The notes: generated by a model not told the origin, from the sequence alone. Counted from the first letter of the stretch, positions 9,458-22,573 are shown. The stretch is 64,000 nucleotides of DNA from Hydrogenophaga taeniospiralis CCUG 15921 (GCF_001592305.1 NZ_BCWR01000001.1:1-64000), one strand, 5' to 3'. Translations and numbers: made by a program.

Positions 9458-10306
9458 ATGACCGCCCAACTGATCGACGGCAACGCCCTCTCCCGCCAAC
9501 TGCGCGCCGATGTCAGCGCCCGTGTGACCGCCCTCAAGACCCAAGGCATCACACCGGGCCTGGCCGTGATCCTGGTGGGCGAGAACCCGGCCTCGCAGGT
9601 CTATGTGCGCAACAAGGTCAAGGCCTGCGAAGACACCGGCATGCACTCGGTGCTGGAGCGCTGGCCCGCGACCATGACCGAGGCCGAACTGCTGGCGCGC
9701 GTGGAGGCGCTCAATGCCGACGCCACCATCCACGGCATCCTGGTGCAGCTGCCGTTGCCCGCGCACATCGATGCGCAAAAGGTGATCGAGGCGATCTCTC
9801 CCGCCAAGGATGTGGACGGTTTTCACATCGCCAGCGCCGGCGCGCTCATGACCGGCATGCCTGGCTTCTGGCCCTGCACGCCCTATGGCTGCATGAAGAT
9901 GCTGGAGAGCATCGGCTACGACCTGAAAGGCAAACACGCGGTGGTGATCGGGCGCAGCAACATCGTGGGCAAGCCCATGGCGCTGATGCTGCTGCAGAAA
10001 AATGCCACCGTCACCATCTGCCACAGCGCGACGAAAGACCTGAAGGCCATGACGCTGCAGGCCGACGTCATCGTCGCCGCCGTCGGCAAGCGCAACGTGC
10101 TGACGGCCGACATGGTCAAGCCCGGCGCAGTGGTGATCGACGTGGGCATGAACCGCAACGACGAAGGCAAGCTCTGCGGCGACGTGGACTTCGAGGGTGT
10201 CAAGGAAGTGGCGGGCTACATCACCCCGGTGCCCGGCGGCGTGGGCCCCATGACCATCACCATGCTGATGGTCAACACGCTGGAATCCGCTGAACGCATG
10301 AAATGA
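9458..10306 (+). CDS. folD: Bifunctional methylenetetrahydrofolate dehydrogenase / cyclohydrolase
   Basis: FolD interconverts 5,10-methylene-THF, 5,10-methenyl-THF and 10-formyl-THF with NADP+, supplying one-carbon units for purines and fMet. The 282-residue product is full length. The family signatures are plain: KxxxC-region [13 protein letters not shown] with the catalytic lysine, [20 protein letters not shown], the NADP-binding [11 protein letters not shown] and the C-terminal [14 protein letters not shown]. No strong Shine-Dalgarno precedes the ATG. It is monocistronic, between a terminator upstream and a palindromic repeat downstream that separates it from convergent DUF4149 and greA. 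Confidence 0.98.
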   Translation: MTAQLIDGNALSRQLRADVSARVTALKTQGITPGLAVILVGENPASQVYVRNKVKACEDTGMHSVLERWPATMTEAELLARVEALNADATIHGILVQLPLPAHIDAQKVIEAISPAKDVDGFHIASAGALMTGMPGFWPCTPYGCMKMLESIGYDLKGKHAVVIGRSNIVGKPMALMLLQKNATVTICHSATKDLKAMTLQADVIVAAVGKRNVLTADMVKPGAVVIDVGMNRNDEGKLCGDVDFEGVKEVAGYITPVPGGVGPMTITMLMVNTLESAERMK

Positions 10307-10350
10307 TCCCCTTGACGGCGCGAGGGGCATTAGGCCCAGGGCACCGCGGA

Positions 10351-10413
10351 ACCGGCTTTGCCGGGCCGCCAGTGCCGCCCCCTTGGGGGTGACGCCGTAG
10401 GCGGCGCGGGGGA
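10351..10413. repeat. GC-rich palindromic intergenic repeat, copy B
   Basis: The gap between the convergent folD and DUF4149 genes holds CCGGCTTTGCCGG, then CCCCCTTGGGGG and GACGCCGTAGGCGGCGCGGGGG. The order of blocks parallels copy A at 3221-3263, including the CTTTGCC segment before the palindrome. It can fold into strong hairpins and may end transcription from both sides. Confidence 0.7.
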
Positions 10414-10414
10414 G

Positions 10415-10873
10415 CTACTTAGCCGTGCGTAAAAGCACGGCCCCGGCGCACAGCCACTGACCCAGCACCATCACGCTGCCCACGCTGTGCCACAGGCGCA
10501 GGTTGCCGCCGGTGGCGCGGGCAGAGACGATCTTCTGCGCGACGCCGAATTCCTGCAACAGCGCCAGCAACATCCCCAGCAGCACGAACCCCATGGTGGT
10601 CAACACGCGCTGCATGGCCTCCAGACGCTGCGGGTCCATGGCTTCACCTGCCAACGGAAACTGCGCCATTGAACGCTGGCGGCGCAACACCAGCAGCAAG
10701 GCCAGACCCAGCACGAGCCCGGCCCAGCATTGCAGGGAAAACAGTTTCGCGGCCACCGGGCCAGCCACCGCCGGGCTGCCCAGGCTGGCGAACAGTGTGG
10801 GCACGGCCACAAAGCTCAGGCCCGAGATGCCGCCCCACCAGAGCGCCGCCAGAAACACCGCCAGCCGCTGCAT
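10415..10873 (-). CDS. DUF4149 integral membrane protein
   Basis: A 152-residue membrane protein of unknown function. It has about four hydrophobic segments: MQRLAVFLAALWWGG onward, LQCWAGLVLGLALLLVL, TTMGFVLLGMLLALL and SVMVLGQWLCAGAVLL. The pattern and its place directly after greA fit the DUF4149 family of proteobacteria. The start at 10873 is chosen because it lies 11 nt past the greA stop; a longer reading frame would overlap greA by 44 nt. It is probably co-transcribed with greA. No catalytic residues can be named. Confidence 0.75.
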   Translation of the reverse strand: MQRLAVFLAALWWGGISGLSFVAVPTLFASLGSPAVAGPVAAKLFSLQCWAGLVLGLALLLVLRRQRSMAQFPLAGEAMDPQRLEAMQRVLTTMGFVLLGMLLALLQEFGVAQKIVSARATGGNLRLWHSVGSVMVLGQWLCAGAVLLRTAK

Positions 10874-10883
10874 CACGCGGCCT

Positions 10884-11360
10884 TCACTCGTAGCGCACGG
10901 CCACGATTTCGTAGCGCCGCGTGCCACCCGGCGCCTGCACCTCAGCCACGTCGCCCTCTTCCTTGCCGATCAGCGCACGCGCGATCGGGCTGCTGATGTT
11001 GACCAGTCCAAGCTTCAGGTCGGCTTCGTCCTCACCCACGATCTGGTAGGTCATGGCGGCACCGCTGTCCTCATCTTCCAGTTCCACTGTTGCGCCAAAC
11101 ACCACGCGGCCACCCGCGTCAACGGTGGCCGGGTCAATGATCTGAGCGGCAGAGAGCTTGCCTTCGATCTCGGCGATGCGGCCTTCGATGAAGCCCTGGC
11201 GATCCTTGGCCGCGTCGTATTCGGCGTTTTCGCTCAGATCCCCTTGTGCGCGGGCTTCGGCAATCGCGCCGATCACCGACGGGCGATCCACGGTTTTGAG
11301 ACGCTGCAACTCGTCTTTGAGTTTTTCAGCGCCGCGCTTGGTGATGGGAATGGTGGCCAT
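10884..11360 (-). CDS. greA: Transcription elongation factor GreA
   Basis: GreA binds the RNA polymerase secondary channel and stimulates cleavage of backtracked RNA. The 158-residue product starts [18 protein letters not shown]. The acidic coiled-coil tip is seen as [20 protein letters not shown], with the catalytic Asp/Glu pair in GDLSENAEY. The C-terminal FKBP-like domain ends in [18 protein letters not shown]. The ATG at 11360 has GGAG 9 nt upstream; an upstream 18-codon extension lacks family similarity. In related genomes greA often follows carB directly; here three other genes lie between them. Confidence 0.97.
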   Translation of the reverse strand: MATIPITKRGAEKLKDELQRLKTVDRPSVIGAIAEARAQGDLSENAEYDAAKDRQGFIEGRIAEIEGKLSAAQIIDPATVDAGGRVVFGATVELEDEDSGAAMTYQIVGEDEADLKLGLVNISSPIARALIGKEEGDVAEVQAPGGTRRYEIVAVRYE

Positions 11361-11551
11361 GACAGTGCTCCGGGAGGTCTCAGCACGCAAACAACGGGGT
11401 CTGCAGGGGTACAAAAGGAAACCGCCGAGCGTTGCCGGTCGGCGGTGTGGAGGGCCCCATTATGCCTTCACGGTCAAGCCCATTGAGGGGATTTCGTGTT
11501 TGCAGCTTTTCCAGTATCGTGGCGTCCTTTTTCACATTTCGGGAGGAACCC

Positions 11552-12259
11552 ATGTTGCTGAACCGTCGCCAGTCCATTGGACAACTCGTCACTCTGGCCG
11601 GCATTGCCACCGCCGGAACCGTGCAAGCCCAGCAGAGCTGCGCTGTCTTCACCAAGGAAACGCTGGCCGGGCTGTCCCCCGATGACGCCCTGCAACGCCT
11701 GAAGGATGGCAATGCGCGTTTCGTGGCGGGAAAGACCGTCAATTGCGACCTGTTGAAACAGGTGAGGGACACAGCAACGGGTCAGGCCCCGTTCGCAGCC
11801 GTCGTCGGCTGCATGGACAGCCGCGTGCCACCCGAGCTGGTGTTCGATCAACGCATCGGTGACATTTTTTCCGCTCGCATCGCGGGCAACTTCGTCAACA
11901 CGGACATCATCGGCAGCCTGGAATACGCCACCGCTGCCGTGGGATCCAAGCTCATCGTCATCCTCGGGCATTCGGACTGTGGTGCGATCAAGGGCACGGT
12001 AGACAACGTGAAGCTGGGCAACCTCACGGCCACGCTCGCGAACATCCGACCTTCGCTGGACAAGCTCAACTACCAGGGCGTCCCCAGCTCCAAGGACAAG
12101 GCCCTGGTGCAGAAGGTGGCCGACCAGAACGCGCGCGACGCCGCGGCCGCGATCCTGACCCGCAGCGATGTGATCGCCCAGCAGGTCAGGGATGGCAAGG
12201 TGAAAATCGTCTCGGCCATGCACGACGTGGCCACCGGCCAGATCTCCTGGTTCGCCTGA
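11552..12259 (+). CDS. Beta-class carbonic anhydrase with Tat-like export signal
   Basis: Zinc enzyme that interconverts CO2 and bicarbonate. In this 235-residue protein the zinc ligands and the Asp-Arg dyad of beta-class enzymes are seen in CMDSRVPPE (Cys87, Asp89, Arg91) and HSDCGAIKG (His140, Cys143). The N-terminus NRRQSIG followed by a hydrophobic segment and VQAQQS (cleavage near residue 27) resembles a twin-arginine signal peptide, so the mature enzyme is probably periplasmic. The ATG is fixed by GGGAGGAA just upstream; an in-frame earlier start has no such site. It diverges from greA and its stop lies 2 nt from the stop of the convergent hydrolase. Confidence 0.93.
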   Translation: MLLNRRQSIGQLVTLAGIATAGTVQAQQSCAVFTKETLAGLSPDDALQRLKDGNARFVAGKTVNCDLLKQVRDTATGQAPFAAVVGCMDSRVPPELVFDQRIGDIFSARIAGNFVNTDIIGSLEYATAAVGSKLIVILGHSDCGAIKGTVDNVKLGNLTATLANIRPSLDKLNYQGVPSSKDKALVQKVADQNARDAAAAILTRSDVIAQQVRDGKVKIVSAMHDVATGQISWFA

Positions 12260-12261
12260 GT

Positions 12262-12990
12262 TCAGTCGCGCCCGGCCTCCTCGATTTTCTGCGCCAGCAA
12301 CTGCGGGTTGGTGAAACACAACTCGTGGCTGCCCGGGCAGGCCACCAGGCGGAACAGGCCCAGCCGTTCGGACAACCGGGGATGCCAGGGCATGCTGTGC
12401 GGCATCGCCGTGTCCTCGGTGCAGAGCAGGTAACTTTTGCCCAGGGGCTTGGCAGCAAGTTCGGTCTGCAGCCGCACAGGTTCGGTAAAGGTGCGGTAGG
12501 GCTGCGGGTTGAGCTGCTCGTAGGCACTTCGGGCCAGCGCGGCGTCGGCGTCGTTGATGAAGACCTCGCGCCAGATCGGGTACGGCAGCATCACGGCGTT
12601 GCCGTTGTCCGCAGCGACGGCGTCGAACAGCGCCTTGTATGGCGGCGGCGCCATGTCGTTGAGGCACTCACCGCTGAGCGGCACGAACGCGTTCCAGTAG
12701 ACCAGCCGCGTGATGCGCTCGGGGACCACGTCGACGGCCTTGCTGATGACCATGCCCCCATAGCTGTGCCCCATCAGCCGCACGTCGCGCAGATCGTGCT
12801 GCACAAGGAAGTCCACCAGCGACTGCGCCGCTTCGCTCAAGCCCAGCACGGACCGATCGTCGCCCGGCTGGTTGCCCGCCAGCGTCGGGCAATGCACCAC
12901 ATGCCCACGCGCGCGCAGGTGGCTCGCAACGGGTTCCAATTGTTCACCGGTGTGCCAGGCGCCGTGCACCAGAACGTAGGTATCTGCCAT
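12262..12990 (-). CDS. Alpha/beta-fold hydrolase (esterase-like)
   Basis: A 242-residue cytoplasmic alpha/beta hydrolase without a signal peptide. It shows the oxyanion region VLVHGAWHTG (5-15), the nucleophile elbow GHSYGG (Ser76) and the C-terminal catalytic histidine in GSHELCF (His222), which fits the small esterase/hydroxynitrile-lyase-like group. The substrate is not known. The ATG at 12990 is preceded by GGAGACACAAG; a 15-codon extension was rejected. It lies 126 nt downstream of an AraC-type regulator gene on the same strand, which may control it (inference). Confidence 0.85.
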   Translation of the reverse strand: MADTYVLVHGAWHTGEQLEPVASHLRARGHVVHCPTLAGNQPGDDRSVLGLSEAAQSLVDFLVQHDLRDVRLMGHSYGGMVISKAVDVVPERITRLVYWNAFVPLSGECLNDMAPPPYKALFDAVAADNGNAVMLPYPIWREVFINDADAALARSAYEQLNPQPYRTFTEPVRLQTELAAKPLGKSYLLCTEDTAMPHSMPWHPRLSERLGLFRLVACPGSHELCFTNPQLLAQKIEEAGRD

Positions 12991-13116
12991 CTTGTGTCTC
13001 CATCGGGTTGTTGGCTCCGGAAAGGCCCGGAGCACCGACGAAGAGCGTAAACAGAGAAGACCAACGGCAATGGCGCAGCCGTGCCACCGACATGGCCCAT
13101 GCGTGCCAGAAGGATC

Positions 13117-14091
13117 TCAGCGCGGCAGCCGTTCGCGCCGCCAGCGCGCGGGCGTGATCCGGTGGTGGCGCTGGAACTCGCGCACGAAATGGGACGCGTC
13201 GGTGTAGCCGCAGCGCCGCCCCAGTTCGGCCACCGTGACGTGGGCCAGGCGCGGCTGAGCGAGCAACTGCGCCGCACGCTCCAGACGCAGTTGGCGAAGG
13301 CTGAGCGCAAAGCTGGTGGCGCCGGCGGCAAAGGCGCGGTGCAGGCTCCGCACCGAAACACCCAGCAACGCGGCCACGCGCTCCGAGGTGAGGCCCGGCT
13401 GGTCCAGCACATCCTGCAACACGCGTAGCGCCCGCTGCCGCAGGTCGTGTGCTGGCGCCGTGGGCCTCGACGGTTCCGGCTCCAGCGCGGCCGCCAGCAT
13501 CGCACCCAGCTGGTCGCACAGCAGGCCTGCCGGGTACCGCGCGGACAACAGCGGATCGGCGGCGAACTGCAGCGACAAGGCCGACAACGCCTGGCCCCAG
13601 CCCTGGTCCCGGTGGACCACACGCGGCGCCGGGTCGTCCAACCGGGCCAACCACTGCCCCACCCAGGCCCGCGGCAACTGGATCGACAGGCCGTTCACCG
13701 CCTCGGGAAAATGCAATTCGTAGAGCTGCGCCGAGTCCACCAGCACGCCGTCGCCCGGGCGCAGCTGCACCCCGTGCCCACCCTGGCGCACATGCCAGGG
13801 CGTGAGGCGCTGGGTGATCAGATAGAACGGATGCTGTGCGCCGCGAGCGATGCCGGCGCGGGTGCGGAAAACGTCCTGGGTGGACGCCTGCACCTGGTTG
13901 AATGACACCGGCCCCACGCCAACGCTGGTCAGGCGGCCCTCAAAAGCGGGCGCCTGGCGCGAGCTGCAGTCCATCTCCAGAAAGGCCTCGCAGATCGCAC
14001 CGACCCAATAGTCCAACCGTTCGGACGGTCTGGCCTGCACGGTGGTCCATTCCCGTACACAGGGTTCGGCGGCGGAAAGAACAACGGGCAT
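13117..14091 (-). CDS. AraC-family transcriptional regulator
   Basis: A 324-residue DNA-binding regulator. The N-terminal part (about 1-190) matches the cupin-like ligand-binding domain of the FeaR/AraC_binding_2 group (for example PGDGVLVDSAQLYELHF). The C-terminal 100 residues hold the two AraC helix-turn-helix motifs, LTSERVAALLGVSVRSLHRAF and VAELGRRCGYTDASHFVREF. It sits between carB (upstream, same strand, 65-nt gap) and the hydrolase gene downstream. The ligand is unknown; a role in controlling the adjacent hydrolase is inferred from position only. Confidence 0.92.
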   Translation of the reverse strand: MPVVLSAAEPCVREWTTVQARPSERLDYWVGAICEAFLEMDCSSRQAPAFEGRLTSVGVGPVSFNQVQASTQDVFRTRAGIARGAQHPFYLITQRLTPWHVRQGGHGVQLRPGDGVLVDSAQLYELHFPEAVNGLSIQLPRAWVGQWLARLDDPAPRVVHRDQGWGQALSALSLQFAADPLLSARYPAGLLCDQLGAMLAAALEPEPSRPTAPAHDLRQRALRVLQDVLDQPGLTSERVAALLGVSVRSLHRAFAAGATSFALSLRQLRLERAAQLLAQPRLAHVTVAELGRRCGYTDASHFVREFQRHHRITPARWRRERLPR

Positions 14092-14156
14092 GGCCGCAAT
14101 CTAGCGCCCATGCCCGTGGCATTCAAGAGGGGAAGACCCTCCCCGATCAATGGCGC

Positions 14157-17408
<3,252 letters not shown>

Positions 17409-17433
17409 GGGTTCGCGGTGGGTGTGCGCCGGC

Positions 17434-17796
17434 TCAGGCCTGGCGCTGGGTTTCCAGTTTGTTCAGCAGCGCCTGCACGCGTTCGGCAGGCACGTTTTTC
17501 TGCATCAGCTGCAGCAGGCCGTCGCCTTCGATCATCGGGCGCAGCACCTCCACCTCCGCCGGGTAGAACAGCGCGTCCCAGGCGGCCATCTCGGTGTTGA
17601 AAGTCTCGTCGTCCCAGGTCTTGCCCTTGGCGAGCAAAGTCACCAGGGGCATGGCCTTGTTTTCCACAAAGGCCTTGCGGTAAGGCTTTTGCGACCAGCG
17701 CTGCGCGAACCAGTCGCGGTGCGGCGGCTCCAGCGAGAGCATGCGCTTGGCAATCGCCTTTTCAATCGCGAAGACCGGAAAACTGAAGAGTTTCAT
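17434..17796 (-). CDS. Unrecognised 120-residue protein encoded between carA and carB
   Basis: I do not recognise a domain. The product begins [19 protein letters not shown] and is rich in Trp, Phe and charged residues, without signal peptide or transmembrane segment; predicted helices include the C-terminal [23 protein letters not shown]. It is tightly packed: 30 nt after carA and 25 nt before carB, in the same orientation, so it must be co-transcribed with both carbamoyl-phosphate synthase subunits. Codon use is like its neighbours. A link to CarAB assembly or regulation is only a positional inference. Confidence 0.82.
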   Translation of the reverse strand: MKLFSFPVFAIEKAIAKRMLSLEPPHRDWFAQRWSQKPYRKAFVENKAMPLVTLLAKGKTWDDETFNTEMAAWDALFYPAEVEVLRPMIEGDGLLQLMQKNVPAERVQALLNKLETQRQA

Positions 17797-17826
17797 GGAG
17801 ACGTTCCAGGTGGTGCTCGGCCGCTG

Positions 17827-18987
17827 TCAGACGGCGGCATGCTTCTGCATGAGCTCGATGAAGCGATCGAACAGGTAGCCGATGTCGTGCGGCCCGGGCG
17901 AGGCTTCCGGGTGGCCCTGGAAGCAGAACGCGGGCCGGTCGGTGCGGGCCAGGCCCTGCAACGTGCCGTCGAACAGGCTCACGTGGGTGGCGCGCAGGGT
18001 GGCGGGCAGGTCTTTCTCGTCCACGGCAAAACCGTGGTTCTGGCTGGTGATGCTCACGCGGCCGCTGTCCAGATCCTTCACCGGGTGGTTGGCACCATGG
18101 TGGCCGAACTTCATCTTGAAGGTCTTGGCGCCACTGGCCAGCGCCATGATCTGGTGGCCGAGGCAGATGCCGAAGGTGGGCACACCGCTGTCGATGATCT
18201 CGCGCGTGGCGGCGATCGCGTAGTCGCAAGGTTCCGGGTCGCCCGGGCCGTTGGACAGGAACACGCCACTGGGTTTGAGTTTGAACACGTCGGACGCCGG
18301 CGTCTGCGCCGGCACCACGGTGATCTTGCAACCGCGCGCGCTCAGCATGCGCAGGATGTTGTGCTTGACGCCGAAGTCGTAGGCGACGACGTGGAATTTC
18401 GGCGCGATCTGCTCACCGTAGCCAAAACCCAGTTGCCATTCGGTCTGGGTCCAGGCGTAGGGTTCGCGGGCCGACACCACCTTGGCCAGATCCTGGCCGG
18501 CCATGTTGGGCGCGGCCTGGGCTGCGGCCAGGGCACGGGCGCGGTGCTCGTCGGTGATGGACTCGCCCGGGGCCAGCGCGAGGATGCAGCCGTTCTGCGC
18601 GCCATGGGTGCGCAGGCGGCGCGTGAGCGCGCGGGTGTCGAGGTCGGCGATGGCCACAGTGCCTTCGCGCTGCAGGTAGTGCGACAGCGTCTCTTCGCTG
18701 CGGAAGTTGGACGCCAGGAGAGGCAGGTCTTTGATGATCAGGCCAGCGGCGTGGACGCGCGTGGCCTCCACGTCTTCACGGTTGACGCCGGTGTTGCCGA
18801 TGTGCGGGTACGTGAGCGTGACGATCTGCTGGCAATAGCTCGGATCGGTGAGGATTTCCTGGTAACCGGTGAGCGCGGTGTTGAACACCACCTCGCCCGT
18901 GGTCTGGCCGGTCGCGCCGATGGAAATGCCTGTAAAGACCGTGCCGTCGGCGAGCGCGAGAAGGGCTTTCGGATGGACGGGAAGCAC
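17827..18987 (-). CDS. carA: Carbamoyl-phosphate synthase small (glutaminase) subunit
   Basis: CarA hydrolyses glutamine and channels ammonia to CarB. The 386-residue product has the CarA-specific N-terminal domain ([34 protein letters not shown]) and a class I glutamine amidotransferase domain with the nucleophilic cysteine in [15 protein letters not shown] and the His/Glu pair in [10 protein letters not shown]. The start is a GTG at 18987, chosen because CTGGAG lies 6 nt upstream and the N-terminus then fits the family; a much longer frame extends upstream through non-coding DNA. A perfect TATAAT lies about 180 nt upstream. First gene of carA-orf-carB. Confidence 0.97.
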   Translation of the reverse strand: MLPVHPKALLALADGTVFTGISIGATGQTTGEVVFNTALTGYQEILTDPSYCQQIVTLTYPHIGNTGVNREDVEATRVHAAGLIIKDLPLLASNFRSEETLSHYLQREGTVAIADLDTRALTRRLRTHGAQNGCILALAPGESITDEHRARALAAAQAAPNMAGQDLAKVVSAREPYAWTQTEWQLGFGYGEQIAPKFHVVAYDFGVKHNILRMLSARGCKITVVPAQTPASDVFKLKPSGVFLSNGPGDPEPCDYAIAATREIIDSGVPTFGICLGHQIMALASGAKTFKMKFGHHGANHPVKDLDSGRVSITSQNHGFAVDEKDLPATLRATHVSLFDGTLQGLARTDRPAFCFQGHPEASPGPHDIGYLFDRFIELMQKHAAV

Positions 18988-19164
18988 GGTTTTCTCCAGA
19001 TGATTTTGTGGGTGCATCCGCGCCCGCCATGGGGCACAACCAGGGAGGATCCGCAGCTTTTCACAGCGTCTCGGGCGACCAAAACGTGGTGAGTGGAGGC
19101 GGTAAACCTGGGCAGGAAGCCGGGGCGGACGCAGTGGTTGCGCCGATTGCGGGTAAACCCCGGA

Positions 19165-19193
19165 ATTATAGCCTGAGGGCCAGTTCCCGCCGG
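19165..19193 (-). promoter_or_regulatory. Candidate carA promoter
   Basis: A perfect minus-strand TATAAT (19165-19170) lies in the 250-nt gap between the SpoU methyltransferase gene and carA. The -35 position 17 nt upstream (CCGGCG) is poor. It would give a leader of roughly 170 nt, long enough for a regulatory structure, but I recognised no PyrR, ArgR or attenuator element. Confidence 0.5.
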
Positions 19194-19237
19194 CCGGTTT
19201 CAGCCGCCCAGGCCCGGGAAATGGGTACTGAAATTCC

Positions 19238-20005
19238 TCAACGGCCGGTCGCGCTGGTGTGCAGGCAGATGGCGGCGGCGGCGGCCACGTTGAGCGACTC
19301 TTCGCCGCCTGGCTGGGCGATGCGCACCGATTGCGAGGCCATGGCCTGCAAGGCGGCATTCACGCCCTGCCCTTCGTGGCCCAACACCCAGGCGCAAGGC
19401 CAGGGCAGACGGGCCTGGTGCAGAAAATCGCCCTCGTGGGAACTGGTGACGAGCAACGGCACAGCCAGAGCACCCAGATCGTCCACCGACAGCCCTTCGA
19501 CCAGATGCAGGGCGAAATGCGCTCCCATGCCTGCGCGCAGTACCTTGGGCGACCACAGGGCCGCCGTCCCCTTGAGCGCCAGCACCTGGGCGAAACCCAT
19601 GGCCGCCGCGCTGCGCAGGATGGATCCGACGTTGCCGGCGTCTTGCAGGCGGTCAAGCACCACGGCGGCCCGCCCTGCCAGCAAGCCGGTGGCCGCCGGC
19701 AAATCCCATACAAAGCCGACGCCCGCTGGCGATTCGAGGCCGCTGATGCCCGCCATCAGTGCATCGGGCACGGTGACGATGTGGTCGGCGGCATCCCGCA
19801 GGTCGTGCGGTGCCTGAGGCCAGAAGCTCTCGGTGAACACCGCCGTGGCCGGTCGGTGTCCGCGCGCCAGCAACGCCCGGCACAGGTGATCGCCTTCGAG
19901 CCAGACCTGGCCCTGCTTTCGATAGGCCGTGCTGTCCTGCGCCAACAGCCGCAGGCGCTTGAGCAGCGGGTTGTCGCGCGAGGTGATGGAGAGCGGTAGG
20001 TTCAT
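19238..20005 (-). CDS. SpoU/TrmH-family RNA 2'-O-methyltransferase
   Basis: A 255-residue SAM-dependent (SPOUT fold) RNA ribose methyltransferase. The N-terminal substrate-binding region reads [17 protein letters not shown], typical of the RlmB-like group acting on 23S rRNA. The catalytic SPOUT domain shows motif 1 ([19 protein letters not shown]), motif 2 ([10 protein letters not shown]) and motif 3 ([15 protein letters not shown]). The exact target nucleotide cannot be read from the sequence. It overlaps the rnhB stop by 4 nt (ATGA) and is the last gene of the long rpsB-to-rnhB cluster. Confidence 0.92.
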   Translation of the reverse strand: MNLPLSITSRDNPLLKRLRLLAQDSTAYRKQGQVWLEGDHLCRALLARGHRPATAVFTESFWPQAPHDLRDAADHIVTVPDALMAGISGLESPAGVGFVWDLPAATGLLAGRAAVVLDRLQDAGNVGSILRSAAAMGFAQVLALKGTAALWSPKVLRAGMGAHFALHLVEGLSVDDLGALAVPLLVTSSHEGDFLHQARLPWPCAWVLGHEGQGVNAALQAMASQSVRIAQPGGEESLNVAAAAAICLHTSATGR

Positions 20006-20661
20006 GGGGTTCTCACCGCGGCGGCCGACACTTCGACGACGGTGGTGGCCAGCGCCCGCGCCACCGGGGCGAACGAGCGGCGATGCACTGCCAGTGCCCC
20101 ATGCGTCTGCAGTGCCCGCAGGTGTTGCGCGGTGCCATAGCCCTTGTGCCGGTCAAAGCCGAACTCTGGGTGCAGGGCATGCAACTCCAGCAGCATGCGG
20201 TCGCGCGAGACCTTGGCCAGGATGGAGGCGGCCGAGATCGCAGGCACGAGCGCATCGCCCGAGACGATGGCCTCGGCCAGTACGTCCAGCGCCGGCAGGC
20301 GGTTGCCGTCCACCAGCACCTTGGCCGGTTTGAGCCGCAGCCCCTGCACCGCGCGCTGCATGGCCAGCATCGTGGCCTGCAGGATGTTGAGGCGATCAAT
20401 TTCCTCCACGGTCGCCTGCGCGATGCTGCAGCACAAGGCCTTGGCGCGAATTTCGTCGTACAGCTTTTCGCGCCGTTTGGCCGTGAGCTGTTTGGAATCG
20501 GCCAAGCCCTTGATGGGTTTGAGGTCGTCCAGAATCACGGCCGCGGCCACCACCGGCCCGGCCAATGGCCCGCGACCGGCCTCGTCCACCCCTGCGATCA
20601 GACCGGGCACGTCCCAGACCAGCGAGGCCTGTTCAGCTTTGAAGAACTTTTTCGATCGCAT
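20002..20661 (-). CDS. rnhB: Ribonuclease HII
   Basis: RNase HII cuts RNA at RNA-DNA junctions, removing misincorporated ribonucleotides and primers. The 219-residue product shows the active-site block [19 protein letters not shown] (Asp26, Glu27), the second Asp in VLVDGN and the conserved [14 protein letters not shown] and GYGT segments. The frame overlaps lpxB by 29 nt, suggesting coupling; internal starts are possible but the chosen one precedes the conserved core by the usual distance. The position after lpxB matches many proteobacteria. Confidence 0.97.
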   Translation of the reverse strand: MRSKKFFKAEQASLVWDVPGLIAGVDEAGRGPLAGPVVAAAVILDDLKPIKGLADSKQLTAKRREKLYDEIRAKALCCSIAQATVEEIDRLNILQATMLAMQRAVQGLRLKPAKVLVDGNRLPALDVLAEAIVSGDALVPAISAASILAKVSRDRMLLELHALHPEFGFDRHKGYGTAQHLRALQTHGALAVHRRSFAPVARALATTVVEVSAAAVRTP

Positions 20662-21778
20662 CGGTCGCGAGTTGGGCGGTGTCGCACTTCAGGGTGTGGT
20701 GCAGCTCGGTGAAGCGCTGCTGCAAGGCGTTGATTCTCTCAGGCGCATCGAGCCAGTCCAGCATACCCCGCGCCAGGGCCTGGGGCGTGGCTGCGTCCTG
20801 CAGCAGTTCGGGCACGACAAACTCGCCACACAGGATGTTGGGCAGCCCCACCCAAGGCTGCAGTTGTTTGCGACGCATGATCTGCCACGACAGCCAGTTC
20901 ATGTTGTACGCGATCACCATCGGTCGCTTGAACAAAGCGGCCTCCAGCGTGGCCGTGCCGCTGGCGATCAAGGTCGCGTCGCAGGCTGCCAGCGCATCGT
21001 GCGACCGACCGTCCTGCACCGTCACACCCAGCAGCCCGCTGGCGCGCACCAGTTCGTCGATGCGCGGCCGCAGCGCCGGCAGGGCCGGCACCACGAAACG
21101 CAGCCCGGGCCGCTGGCGCTGCATGAGCAGGGCCGCGTCAAAGAAGCGCCGGGCAATGTACTGCACCTCCGACTGCCGGCTGCCCGGCAGGATGGCCACC
21201 ACCGTGTCGTCGTCACCCAGGCCCAGCCGTTGGCGAGCCACTTGGCGGTCCGGCTGCAGCGGAATGACCTGGGCCAGGGGATGGCCGACGTAGGTGGACG
21301 CGATGCCGTGCTGCGCGAGCAAGGCGGGTTCGAACGGGAACAGGCACAGTACGTGGTCGGCGCTCCGGCGCAGCTTCAGGACCTTCTTCGGTCGCCAGGC
21401 CCAGAACGACGGACAGACGAAATGCACGGTCTTGATCCCGCCAGCCTTCAGCGCCGCCTCGAGGTCGAAGTTGAAATCGGGCGCATCGACGCCGATGAAC
21501 AGGTCCGGGCGATCGCCGGACAGCAGCCGGTCCCGCAACTGCTTGCGGATGGACAGGATTTCCCGGATCTTCGGCAGCACCTCGATGTAGCCACGCACCG
21601 CCAGCTTCTCACTCGGCCACCAGGACTCGAAGCCCTGCGCGGCCATCCGGGGGCCGCCGATGCCAAAGGACTTCAGATCGGGCCAGCGCTGCCGGACACC
21701 ACCCAGAAGCAGGCCGGCCAGAAGATCGCCAGACGTCTCCCCTGCGACCAGGGCAAAGCGCTTGGAAGGTGAGTCCAT
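20633..21778 (-). CDS. lpxB: Lipid-A-disaccharide synthase
   Basis: LpxB joins UDP-2,3-diacylglucosamine and lipid X into the lipid A disaccharide at the cytoplasmic face of the inner membrane. The 381-residue GT-B protein begins with the family segment [16 protein letters not shown], followed by [29 protein letters not shown] and [12 protein letters not shown]; the donor-side block includes [12 protein letters not shown] and [11 protein letters not shown]. Its start codon abuts the lpxA stop. It overlaps rnhB downstream. Confidence 0.98.
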   Translation of the reverse strand: MDSPSKRFALVAGETSGDLLAGLLLGGVRQRWPDLKSFGIGGPRMAAQGFESWWPSEKLAVRGYIEVLPKIREILSIRKQLRDRLLSGDRPDLFIGVDAPDFNFDLEAALKAGGIKTVHFVCPSFWAWRPKKVLKLRRSADHVLCLFPFEPALLAQHGIASTYVGHPLAQVIPLQPDRQVARQRLGLGDDDTVVAILPGSRQSEVQYIARRFFDAALLMQRQRPGLRFVVPALPALRPRIDELVRASGLLGVTVQDGRSHDALAACDATLIASGTATLEAALFKRPMVIAYNMNWLSWQIMRRKQLQPWVGLPNILCGEFVVPELLQDAATPQALARGMLDWLDAPERINALQQRFTELHHTLKCDTAQLATDAIEKVLQS

Positions 21779-22573
21779 TCAGCGAACGATGCCGCGCTGC
21801 GGCGATACCTGCCGCAGGAAATCCAGCATCATCGCCACGTCGGGCGCGGCATCGGGGGTTTTGTCGGCCAGACCACGGATGCGGTCCATGGACTGCTCAA
21901 GCCTTAGGTCGTCCCGATACAGTGCCTTGTGCATGGCCTTCACGGCGGCGATGCGCTCGGGCGAAAACCCCCGGCGGCGCAGGCCTTCGAAATTCATCGA
22001 GCGTGCCGCAGCGGGTTGACCCTGGCACATCACGAACGGCGGCAGATCGGCGAACAGCAGCGAGCACATGGCCGTCATGGCATGGGCGCCGATGCGCACG
22101 AACTGGTGCACCACGGTGAATCCGCCGAGAATGACCCAGTCGTCCACCACCACATGGCCCGCGAGCTGCGAGTTGTTGGCGAAAATGGTGTGGTTGCCCA
22201 CCAGACAATCGTGCGCCAGGTGCACGTAGGCCATGATCCAGTTGTCGTTGCCGATGCGGGTCACAGCCCCGCCCGTGGGCGAGCCGATGTTGAACGTGCA
22301 GAACTCACGAATCGTGTTGCGGTCCCCGATGACCAGTTCACAGGGTTCGCCCGCGTATTTCTTGTCCTGCGGGATCGCGCCCAGCGAGTTGAATTGGAAG
22401 ATGCGGTTGTCGCGCCCGATGGTGGTGTGGCCCTCGATCACGCAGTGCGCGCCGATCGTGGTGCCCGCGCCCACTTTCACGTGCGGGCCAATCACCGTGT
22501 ACGGGCCGACGGTGACCGACGCATCCAGCTCGGCGGCGGGGTCCACCAGGGCGGTGGGATGGATATGGGACAC
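21779..22573 (-). CDS. lpxA: UDP-N-acetylglucosamine acyltransferase
   Basis: LpxA acylates UDP-GlcNAc with a 3-hydroxyacyl-ACP, the first step of lipid A synthesis. The 264-residue protein is a left-handed beta-helix of hexapeptide repeats ([20 protein letters not shown] and so on), with the catalytic His region [12 protein letters not shown] and the C-terminal helical domain from [18 protein letters not shown]. The acyl-chain length it prefers cannot be told here. It lies 18 nt after fabZ and abuts lpxB, in the standard lpxD-fabZ-lpxA-lpxB order. Confidence 0.98.
   Translation of the reverse strand: MSHIHPTALVDPAAELDASVTVGPYTVIGPHVKVGAGTTIGAHCVIEGHTTIGRDNRIFQFNSLGAIPQDKKYAGEPCELVIGDRNTIREFCTFNIGSPTGGAVTRIGNDNWIMAYVHLAHDCLVGNHTIFANNSQLAGHVVVDDWVILGGFTVVHQFVRIGAHAMTAMCSLLFADLPPFVMCQGQPAAARSMNFEGLRRRGFSPERIAAVKAMHKALYRDDLRLEQSMDRIRGLADKTPDAAPDVAMMLDFLRQVSPQRGIVR

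Noticed and set aside
17827..19359. A 510-codon form of carA
   Set aside because: The extension passes through the promoter region with TATAAT and lacks family similarity; GTG at 18987 with CTGGAG fits CarA length.
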